Program-made: the position numbers and the translations under genes
Shown here: piece after piece, positions 1-5,770 of the stretch
How positions within the stretch are numbered: position 1 is the stretch's first letter
How the letters are laid out: every line of letters begins with the position of its first letter
Notes under the pieces: model-generated
What the model was told of the DNA's origin: nothing
Seen by the model: only the letters and a program-made list of their open reading frames with translations
The model's database searches: none
NCBI GenBank assembly: GCA_902495155.1
Contig: CABUWD010000123.1
Span: 1-5,770, forward strand
From: an uncultured Collinsella sp.
Lineage (GTDB): Bacteria; Actinomycetota; Coriobacteriia; Coriobacteriales; Coriobacteriaceae
Length of the DNA stretch: 5,770 nt
Reading direction: 5' to 3'

Positions 1-804
1 GTCGCTGTTCGTGCTGCCTGTCTGCAGGTTGCGCGAACCCGCAATGGGTTGGCGCGTGTGAAACGCGTGCACGATGGGGACGGCGATGAGATTCGCGTGT
101 TGGTGCAAGGCGGCGTCTACCAAAGCGCAAGCTACGTTGGTGAGCGTTGGGCGGAGCCCGTCTTTGCGTACTATCGTGCGTTTGACGACGTGTTTGAGTC
201 CGAGGATGCGATGCACGATGCTTATGGTCACGGCATCAACCGCATGCTTGTGCTGGGTGGCGGCGGGTTTGCCTATCCTAAGTTCGCGCTGATGTCGCAC
301 GAGGGCTTGCGCATGGACGTCATCGAGTATGACGGAGAGATTACGCGCCTGGCGCGCCGCTGGTTCTACCTAGACGAGCTGGAGCGCGCGGCGGGCGATC
401 GCCTGCGGGTGATAACCGCTGAGGCTCGCTCGTATTTGGGTGTGACGAGCGTGGGCCATCGTCGCTACGACGTGGTCGTGAGCGATTGCTTTGGCGGTGC
501 CGAGCCCGTACGCGAGCTGGCGACGGTTGAGGCATTGCGTTTGGTGCGGGGCAGCCTAAATGTCGGTGGCGTCTACGTTGCCAATATCGTGAGTGCAAAC
601 GAGGGGAGCGATGCGACGTTCCTGCGCGACTGTGCCGCCACGGCGCTCGAGGTGTTCGCCCACGCCTGGGTGGTCCCATGTGGCGATGCAGAGTTCGGCG
701 GCGAGGAGAATTATCTGCTCATCGCCAGCGACGGCGACTACGCCTTTGCCGAAGCTGTGCCCTTCGACACCGACTTCCTCGGCACCGTCCTTCACGACAA
801 GTAA
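1..804 (+). CDS. Spermidine synthase-like protein with SAM-binding fold, 5' partial
   Basis: The frame is open from base 1 to the TAA at 802-804, so the start probably lies left of the window. The first possible start inside is a TTG at 49 with no visible ribosome binding site. Residues are counted from that TTG. A Rossmann methyltransferase-like core is visible: glycine loop LGGGGFAYPK (69-78), acidic strand end VIEYD (91-95), an adenine-side segment RVITAEARSYL (120-130), and YDVVVSDCFGG (140-150). This order matches the polyamine aminopropyltransferase superfamily. True spermidine synthases carry a D-[ST]-[ST]-D-P type catalytic motif after the fourth strand; here it reads SDCFGGAEP, so the catalytic pair looks altered. 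I infer a spermidine-synthase-like protein of unknown substrate rather than a proven SpeE. It is cytosolic, with no signal peptide or membrane segment seen. It converges on the helicase gene and is probably unrelated to the minus-strand cassette. Confidence 0.85.
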   Translation, partial: VAVRAACLQVARTRNGLARVKRVHDGDGDEIRVLVQGGVYQSASYVGERWAEPVFAYYRAFDDVFESEDAMHDAYGHGINRMLVLGGGGFAYPKFALMSHEGLRMDVIEYDGEITRLARRWFYLDELERAAGDRLRVITAEARSYLGVTSVGHRRYDVVVSDCFGGAEPVRELATVEALRLVRGSLNVGGVYVANIVSANEGSDATFLRDCAATALEVFAHAWVVPCGDAEFGGEENYLLIASDGDYAFAEAVPFDTDFLGTVLHDK

Positions 805-831
805 GTCTCCCCGTCCCAAAAAGGACTGGTC

Positions 832-3276
832 TTAGGCGTGGTCGCGCCAGCTGAGGACGCGCTGCTTCATGCCCTCGATGTCGAGCACGCCTTCGGCGAA
901 GCCTTTGCGCACGAGCTCTTCGGGAACAAACTCGTCGTAGCGGTCAAAATAAGGCACCTCGCCGGGATAGACGAGCTCGATGGGATCGAAGTCTTTCTCG
1001 GCCTCGGCGGCGAGCACCTCAAAGAACGTCTCCTCGTCGGCCTTCATTTTAAACTGCATAAAGTACGGGCGTGACGGGTCGAGTCCGCGAAGGCCCAGCT
1101 CCGCGGCACATTTAATCTTGAGCATGCGCTCGAGTGCCAAAAAGGCGTAGCTGCCCAACCAGGGGAAGAGCACCCAGGTGTCGCCGCCCAGGTTAATGAG
1201 TGGCTTGGTCCCCGCGCCCGAAATCTCGGCCGTATGGCGAGCCTGCGCCAAGCGGGCCCGTGCGTTACCCATGAGGTACGGATATGCTGCGTGCTCGTTG
1301 AGCGCTTGGCACATGCGTTCGAGTACGTGTGTATTGATGTCACCGGGGCAGTCGCCAAAGTATGCCGGCACACGACCTTTGACTTGCGTGGCAAAGACGG
1401 TGTGTCGCTTCCAGTCCACTTCCTCGACAATCCAGCAGTGTCCGGCGATGGCGATGCGCTCGCCGGGCGGTGGCGGATTGACGATCGTGCCCAACTCGGC
1501 CGACTCGCTGCGAACGGTGAACTCCTCGTTTTCCTGGAATACGGCGTAGAACTTAAAGTTGTTAATGATGCGCTCGCCCGCGAGACCCACGATGAGCCCG
1601 CCACCTTCGGTGACCTGGATATGGTCGATCTTAATGAGGTGGCGTAGCAGCACACGGTAATCGTCTGCCGAGACACGGTGGAAATAGCTGAGCGTGAGCA
1701 CGCGCTGGGCAAGTTCGGCCGGCGTGAGCTCTCCGGTGCTGGCAAGCGTCGACATGGTCTGGTGATAGAGCAGACTGTAGGGGAGTCGATCGAGCTCAGG
1801 CGGCTCGACCCACTTTTCCTCGCGATAGAGTTGTACGAGCGCGATGCCTTGCAGGAGCTTCCACGGGATGGTCTCGGGCATCATCGTGCGCGGCTCGGGC
1901 TCTTCCTCGCGCATGACGAACCACATCTCGGGCGGAAGATCGCGGCGCCCCGTGCGGCCCATTCGCTGCAAAAAAGAGCTGACGGTAAACGGCGCGTCGA
2001 TCTGAAACGCACGCTCCAGACGGCCGATATCGATACCGAGCTCCAGCGTAGAGGTGGTGACGGTCGTTTGTGCCTGTTCCTCGTCGCGCATGAGCTCTTC
2101 TGCCGTCTCGCGCAGCGATGCCGAAAGATTGCCGTGGTGGATGAGAAAGCGGTCGGGCTCGTGCCGGCTCTCACAGTAGCAACGCAGCATGGAGCATACG
2201 GCCTCTGCCTCTTCGCGCGAGTTGGCAAAGACCAGGCACTTGCGGCCGCGGGTGTGTTCGAAGATATAGCCCATGCCGGGGTCGGCGTTGTCTGGTGCTG
2301 TGTCGGTGGGGCTGAGAAGCGCCTGCTCGGTCGCTCGCAGGATGTCGACTTCGCCCTCGGGGGCCGAGGAAGTTTGGCGGTCCTTGGGAGTGGCCTTGCC
2401 CCGTGCCCGCTCACGACGTTGACGGCGCTCCTCTTGTGTGAGCTGTCCGCTGTGACGCATGTCTTGGGCGCCGGCGGGCAGTGCCGCGGATGCCGCCGCC
2501 TCGATGCGCTCGCACGCAAGCACTTCGGCCTCTTGAGGACCTGTGCCCATGAATCCCCGTTGCTGTGCCTGGGGGCCCGAGTTGTAGAAGTGCTCCATGG
2601 AGATGCGCCACACGCGGCGCGGCTCTTCAAAGCGTGGGATAACGCAGTCGCGCCCCGTTCCCTGTGAGAGAAAGGCACCCGTGCGCTCGGGGTCGCCGAT
2701 GGTGGCCGAAAGGCCAATGCGTCGAGGTTGCACGCCGGCCATGCGCGAGAGTCGCTCGATAAGGCAGAGCGTCTGCCCGCCACGGTCGCCGCGCATGAGC
2801 GAGTGGACCTCATCGATGACCACATAGCGCAGGTCGCAAAACATGCGCGGGATCGCCATGTGCTTATGGATTAAGAGCGCCTCGAGTGACTCGGGCGTAA
2901 TCTGCAAGATGCCGTTCGGTTTTTTGATGAGCTTAGCCTTGTGCGACTGCGAGACATCGCCATGCCAGTGCCAGACAGGGATATCGGCCTCTTCGCACAG
3001 GTCATTGAGACGGACGAACTGATCATTGATGAGTGCCTTGAGGGGGCCAATGTAGAGGGCACCAACGCTTGCGGGCGGGTTCTCCCAAAACTCGGTCAGG
3101 ATGGGAAAGAAGGCCGCTTCGGTTTTGCCGGAAGCTGTGGATGCCGTTAGGAGCACATTGTCTTGTGTGTTAAAGATGGCGTCAGCCGCCGCAACCTGGA
3201 TAGAGCGCAGGCTCTCCCAATCGTGGGAGTAGATGAAGTCTTGGATAAACGGGGCGTAGCGGTCAAAGGCGTTCAC
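832..3276 (-). CDS. Lhr/BrxHI-like superfamily II DEAD/DEAH-box helicase
   Basis: This is an 814-residue ATP-dependent helicase predicted to translocate on or unwind nucleic acid in the cytosol. Motifs in order: Q-motif-like SIQVAAADAIF (25-35); Walker A ASTASGKTE (45-53); Ia GPLKALINDQ (77-86); WHGD (104-107); TPESLEALL (127-135); motif II DEVH (155-158); motif III LSATIGDP (189-196); motif IV CLVFANSREEAE (347-358); motif V TSTLELGIDIG (408-418); motif VI QRMGRTGRR (437-445). About 370 residues follow, consistent with the Lhr-type winged-helix and C-terminal regions. The overall plan resembles Lhr-like helicases, including BrxHI of type 2 BREX. I chose the GTG at 3276, giving MNAFDRYAPFIQDFIY, because an AGGAGG lies just upstream and family members begin this way. 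The in-frame TTG at 3318 adds 14 residues without a comparable site. An insertion at about 232-340 separates the two RecA domains. It is the third gene of the cassette, after the ATPase gene. Confidence 0.93.
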   Translation of the reverse strand: MNAFDRYAPFIQDFIYSHDWESLRSIQVAAADAIFNTQDNVLLTASTASGKTEAAFFPILTEFWENPPASVGALYIGPLKALINDQFVRLNDLCEEADIPVWHWHGDVSQSHKAKLIKKPNGILQITPESLEALLIHKHMAIPRMFCDLRYVVIDEVHSLMRGDRGGQTLCLIERLSRMAGVQPRRIGLSATIGDPERTGAFLSQGTGRDCVIPRFEEPRRVWRISMEHFYNSGPQAQQRGFMGTGPQEAEVLACERIEAAASAALPAGAQDMRHSGQLTQEERRQRRERARGKATPKDRQTSSAPEGEVDILRATEQALLSPTDTAPDNADPGMGYIFEHTRGRKCLVFANSREEAEAVCSMLRCYCESRHEPDRFLIHHGNLSASLRETAEELMRDEEQAQTTVTTSTLELGIDIGRLERAFQIDAPFTVSSFLQRMGRTGRRDLPPEMWFVMREEEPEPRTMMPETIPWKLLQGIALVQLYREEKWVEPPELDRLPYSLLYHQTMSTLASTGELTPAELAQRVLTLSYFHRVSADDYRVLLRHLIKIDHIQVTEGGGLIVGLAGERIINNFKFYAVFQENEEFTVRSESAELGTIVNPPPPGERIAIAGHCWIVEEVDWKRHTVFATQVKGRVPAYFGDCPGDINTHVLERMCQALNEHAAYPYLMGNARARLAQARHTAEISGAGTKPLINLGGDTWVLFPWLGSYAFLALERMLKIKCAAELGLRGLDPSRPYFMQFKMKADEETFFEVLAAEAEKDFDPIELVYPGEVPYFDRYDEFVPEELVRKGFAEGVLDIEGMKQRVLSWRDHA

Positions 3277-3280
3277 GGGG

Positions 3281-3289
3281 CCTCCTCTC
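3281..3289 (-). promoter_or_regulatory. Ribosome binding site of the helicase gene
   Basis: The minus strand reads GAGAGGAGG, then CCCC, then GTG. The AGGAGG core is close to consensus, though the 4-base gap is slightly short. It decides the helicase start in favour of the GTG at 3276 over the TTG at 3318. A strong site of its own fits a gene that is not translationally coupled to the ATPase gene 116 bases upstream. Confidence 0.7.
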
Positions 3290-3357
3290 AAAAACGAACC
3301 TCTCAACGCGGCTGGCAACGGCTTGCTGCATTACAGTCTCAACGTTCGCCCAGATAA

Positions 3358-3394
3358 AACCTGCCAAAATAAACCTGTCCCTTTTTGGCAGGTT
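3358..3394 (-). terminator. Inverted repeat / possible weak terminator or attenuator between ATPase and helicase genes
   Basis: Perfect 12-base arms (AACCTGCCAAAA at 3358-3369 and TTTTGGCAGGTT at 3383-3394) flank a 13-base loop. The structure begins within the ATPase stop codon (3393-3395). On the minus strand the stem runs directly into TTTTATC, so it could act as a weak intrinsic terminator or attenuator that lowers helicase expression. The T tract is short and the top of the stem is A-T only, so strong termination is doubtful. The loop carries another AACCTG (3372-3377) that can also pair with the right arm, giving two exclusive hairpins. A copy of an interspersed palindromic repeat is an equally good explanation. 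Confidence 0.5.
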
Positions 3395-4697
3395 AGATGG
3401 TGAATTCGGCGAAGTTACGGTCGCCGCCTGCGGTGCCGGTGTCGCCTGTTGCTGCTGCCGGCACCAGCGCGTCGCCGCCGACGCTTTGCAGCAGCTCGGC
3501 TACGTTGGCGTCGGGGTTCTGGCATAGGATGTCGAGCAGCTCGATAAAGTCGCGAATGACTTCACGCGGCGTCAGATGTGTGTCGGCTCCCACACGACCG
3601 AACTCGATCTTGAGGAAGTCCACCAAGTCGTTCTCGGTAAGCGTGGGCGTCCAGCCAAAGTAGCCGGCGTGAATTTGCATGAGTTTTTCGATCAGCACCA
3701 GTAGCTCCTCGTAGGTGAGCGGCTGCAAGCGGATGATGGGCGCGAGCATGTCCTTAAGGTCCTCGCGTGCAAAGCGACCCTGAGCGAGCCGGCTGCGCAG
3801 AGCCTCGTAGGAGAATACGCCGCGACGGCGGTCCTCGATGGAGGTCGGCGTGCCGCCCATGATCATGCCCAAGTACTGCGCCTTGCCCTGGAGCGTGTCG
3901 TTGTACATGGTGAGGATTTTCTCGTAGTTGTACTGGCGCGTGATGGCGTTGGGAATCTTGTACAGGTTTACGAGTTCGTCGATGAGCACCAGCATGCCCT
4001 TGTAGCCGCTGCAGACCAAAAAGCGTGCGATGAGTTTGACGTAGTCGTACCAGTCGTCATCGCTGATGATGGTCGAGGAGCCCAGCTCGGCGCGCGCCTC
4101 GCTCTTGGTTCGGTACTCGCCTCGGATCCACTTGGTCACGCGGCTCATGGTCTCCTCGTCGCCCTCGGAAACGGCCGCGCGATAGCGACGGAGCATGCGG
4201 GCAAAGTCGAAGCCGTGGACCATTTCCTCGAGCGGAGCGAGTTGGGCATTGATAGCCGACTCATCGGCGTCCGCGCACGAGGCGACCCAGCGATCCAGGA
4301 TAAGGTTGAGCGCGCCGCCTTCGGGGCGCGTCTTGGTCGATATATTGCGGATGAGCTCACGGTAGGTGGCAAGGCCCTGTCCCTGGCCGCCCTGCAGGCG
4401 GCGCTCAGGGGATAGGTCGGCATCGGCGACGACGAATCCCTCACCCATGGCGTGCGTGCGGATGGTCTGGAGCAAAAAGCTCTTGCCGGCGCCGTAACGA
4501 CCGACCAGAAAGCGGAAGCTCGCGCCACCGTCGGCGATGAGACTCAGATCGGTGAGCAGGGCGCGAATCTCGACCTCGCGTCCCACGGTGATATAGGGAA
4601 GGCCGATGCGCGGGACCACGCCGCCCTTGAGCGAGTTTAGGATAACGGCAGCGACGCGTTTGGGTACGCGGGGCGCTGCGGATGTGGTATCACTCAT
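3393..4697 (-). CDS. DUF2791/BrxD-like P-loop ATPase
   Basis: This 434-residue AAA+/ORC-like P-loop ATPase has Walker A GRYGAGKSF (66-74, Lys72) and Walker B GMLVLIDEL (234-242, Asp240-Glu241). A sensor-1-like strand follows at LGMIMGGTPTSIED (276-289), then an arginine-bearing YEALRSRL (297-304) that may supply arginine-finger or sensor residues. The C-terminal helical region includes LTYEELLVLIEKL (327-339) and HLTPREVIRDFIELLDIL (374-391). These features match the ATP-binding proteins called DUF2791 or BrxD, found in type 2 BREX/Pgl loci and beside Lhr-like helicases. It probably hydrolyses ATP to load or regulate a partner on DNA; that role is inferred. The tail (about 410-426) is Gly/Ala/Thr-rich and ends in NFAEFTI. 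The ATG at 4697 overlaps the upstream TerB-type gene by 8 bases, and a GAGAGG lies 11 bases before it. No transmembrane segment is seen. Confidence 0.92.
   Translation of the reverse strand: MSDTTSAAPRVPKRVAAVILNSLKGGVVPRIGLPYITVGREVEIRALLTDLSLIADGGASFRFLVGRYGAGKSFLLQTIRTHAMGEGFVVADADLSPERRLQGGQGQGLATYRELIRNISTKTRPEGGALNLILDRWVASCADADESAINAQLAPLEEMVHGFDFARMLRRYRAAVSEGDEETMSRVTKWIRGEYRTKSEARAELGSSTIISDDDWYDYVKLIARFLVCSGYKGMLVLIDELVNLYKIPNAITRQYNYEKILTMYNDTLQGKAQYLGMIMGGTPTSIEDRRRGVFSYEALRSRLAQGRFAREDLKDMLAPIIRLQPLTYEELLVLIEKLMQIHAGYFGWTPTLTENDLVDFLKIEFGRVGADTHLTPREVIRDFIELLDILCQNPDANVAELLQSVGGDALVPAAATGDTGTAGGDRNFAEFTI
4690..4697 (-). promoter_or_regulatory. Start/stop overlap coupling the TerB-type and ATPase genes
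   Basis: The minus strand reads ATGAGTGA: the ATG starts the ATPase and the terminal TGA, in another frame, stops the TerB-type gene. Such overlaps usually mean reinitiation and translational coupling, which suggests that the two products are made in a fixed ratio and act together. The overlap is seen directly; the coupling is inferred. Confidence 0.8.
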
Positions 4698-5770
4698 GGT
4701 CTAGGTATCCTCTCACGTCTGCTTCGTAATCCTCGATAATCTGCGGCCCTGCCGCGCTAAATTCAATTACGGTGTCGCCCACCAGGTCGAAGAGCGCCTC
4801 GTTGATGGTATCGACGAGCATGTCCTCGCTCTGGCCCGAGTGCGCCACTGCCGATGTCGCTTGCGCTGCGTTTTGCTCGAGCAGTGCGCGAAGATACGCG
4901 GTTGCGGCGGGCGCGAGTTCGGTCGCGGCGTCAGCGGGCGCAGCAGCTGCGAACGCGGGCGTCGGCGCGAGAAGCGGTGCCACGACACCAAACTGTTCGG
5001 TGGATATGGTCGGCTCGTCGGTCTCGTCCTGCCGAATGGGTGCCGCGACCGCCTCGACAATCGCGTCGGCTACGGGCTCGGCTTCCGGTTGCCCTGAGTC
5101 CGCCGCCTCGGCTTCCACAGGTGCGCCGTCCTCGCGCTCTTCATCGATCAAAAGCGCTTCACGCGTTTGCGCGGCGGCGCTTCGAATGTGCCCCAGCTGA
5201 CTCAGATCGATATCGATCTTGACGGGCTGGTGTGCGGCGTCCCATGAAAGCCATGCCACAATCTCGTCATCGATAATCTTGGCCAGATATTTGGGGACCT
5301 TTTCTTCCTTAAGGGGATGGGCGGGGTCCAGCGCCAGGCGCAGGCGTTGGTCGCAGGCGCGCATCATTTCACCGAGCTTGCTGCTCTTTTGCCTACTGCC
5401 ATGGATACGCATGCATTCCCAAAAGCCGTTTTGGCAACGGTAGATATGGATAGGATCCAGGCGGTATTCGCAGTCCTCGTGGCGCTCGGGCGCAAAGAAT
5501 ACGGCCGAGGCAAACATGGTGTAGGGCATGGCCGTCTCCTCCCCAAATAAACTCGCCACGATGCCGGTCTTTCGGTGCGTGTCATAGTAGCGCGCCATGC
5601 GGACATACACGGCGCATGCCACGTGGCGCAGATCGCGGTGGTGGCTGCGGTCGAGCCGCGAGTTACTTAGGTTGTACGTGGAGAGGGCGTTGATGGCGGC
5701 CATGAGTCGCTCCTCGCGCACCTCATCGGGCGGAAGGGGGAGCGTGGGCTCGGAGGTTTTGCGACGCTTA
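4690..5770 (-). CDS. TerB_N/TerB_C-type protein, 5' partial
   Basis: The frame is open from the right window edge (first full codon 5769-5767) to the TGA at 4692-4690, giving at least 359 residues. Sixteen in-frame codons precede the GTG at 5721 and there is no upstream stop, so that GTG is probably internal and the start lies outside the window. Residues are counted from the edge. A conserved globular part (about 17-180) contains MPYTMFASAVFF (81-92) and a Cys/Trp-containing stretch YRCQNGFWECMRIHGS (110-125). It is followed by IDIDLSQLGHIR and AAAQTREALLIDEE (185-211). An Ala/Glu/Pro-rich linker (about 211-290) leads to a C-terminal block, INEALFDLVGDTVIE (322-336) and IIEDYEADVRGYL (344-356). 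The order and wording recall TerB_N/TerB_C proteins linked to tellurite-resistance and stress systems. The TerB_C-like end is the better supported part; the domain borders are uncertain. Its role is unknown, possibly as sensor or scaffold for the ATPase and helicase. Confidence 0.85.
   Translation of the reverse strand, partial: KRRKTSEPTLPLPPDEVREERLMAAINALSTYNLSNSRLDRSHHRDLRHVACAVYVRMARYYDTHRKTGIVASLFGEETAMPYTMFASAVFFAPERHEDCEYRLDPIHIYRCQNGFWECMRIHGSRQKSSKLGEMMRACDQRLRLALDPAHPLKEEKVPKYLAKIIDDEIVAWLSWDAAHQPVKIDIDLSQLGHIRSAAAQTREALLIDEEREDGAPVEAEAADSGQPEAEPVADAIVEAVAAPIRQDETDEPTISTEQFGVVAPLLAPTPAFAAAAPADAATELAPAATAYLRALLEQNAAQATSAVAHSGQSEDMLVDTINEALFDLVGDTVIEFSAAGPQIIEDYEADVRGYLDHE

Noticed and set aside
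805..831. GTCC-CAAAAA-GGAC inverted repeat between the convergent genes as a bidirectional terminator
   Set aside because: The stem is only 4 base pairs and has no convincing T tract after it on either strand.
1678..2667. Long plus-strand open frame of 329 codons opposite the helicase
   Set aside because: It lies antisense to a helicase whose motifs are all intact. Its translation is rich in Arg, Leu and Ala with no recognisable domain, as expected for a shadow frame in high-GC DNA.
1881..2825. Second minus-strand frame of 314 codons overlapping the helicase
   Set aside because: The Ser/Arg/Pro-rich translation has no motifs and is a frame shadow of the helicase coding sequence.
3277..3318. 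TTG start that would add 14 residues to the helicase
   Set aside because: It has no good ribosome binding site, whereas AGGAGG sits right before the GTG at 3276, where the family-like N terminus begins.
3330..3335. TGTAAT on the minus strand as a -10 box for a separate helicase promoter
   Set aside because: The hexamer at the proper distance upstream, TTTATC, is a poor -35 match. One -10-like hexamer alone is not enough.
832..4697. Calling this a type 2 BREX system
   Set aside because: Only BrxD-like and BrxHI-like proteins are seen. The defining PglX methylase, PglZ and BrxC/PglY are absent from the window, and the partner is a TerB-type protein.
1..5770. CRISPR array, tRNA/rRNA genes, insertion sequences or att sites
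   Set aside because: No regularly spaced repeats, recognisable RNA genes, transposase frames or flanking direct repeats were found by reading, and almost all the sequence is accounted for by coding regions.

Overview
The window is a GC-rich bacterial stretch that is almost fully coding. Its long spurious antisense frames are typical of high-GC DNA. Gene content and codon style suggest an actinobacterial gut genome, possibly Coriobacteriia such as Collinsella. That assignment comes from the look of the proteins, not from a marker gene.

Layout: positions 1-804 (+ strand) hold the 3' part of a spermidine-synthase-like, SAM-binding-fold gene that is still open at the left edge. A 27-base gap then separates it from a convergent minus-strand block filling the rest of the window. 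In transcription order (right to left) the block is: a TerB_N/TerB_C-type protein, 5' truncated by the right edge (5770-4690); a DUF2791/BrxD-like P-loop ATPase (4697-3393), overlapping the TerB-type gene by 8 bases; and an Lhr/BrxHI-like superfamily II helicase (3276-832), 116 bases further on behind a strong hairpin and a near-consensus ribosome binding site.

The main interest is this three-gene cassette. The ATPase and helicase resemble the BrxD and BrxHI proteins of type 2 BREX/Pgl phage-defence loci. Here they are paired with a TerB-type protein, and no pglX methylase, pglZ phosphatase or brxC is visible. TerB-type proteins linked to DUF2791 ATPases and SF2 helicases have been noted in comparative genomics of Ter-associated stress and defence systems, so the association is not wholly new, but its mechanism is not something I can name. 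A reasonable working model is that the TerB-type protein acts as sensor or scaffold, the ATPase as loader or switch, and the helicase as the DNA-remodelling effector. That model is inference.

Other points of note: an inverted repeat with an internal third copy of its end sequence lies between the ATPase and helicase genes; the helicase has a charged insertion of about 100 residues between its RecA domains; and the ATPase has a flexible tail ending in a compact acidic/aromatic peptide.
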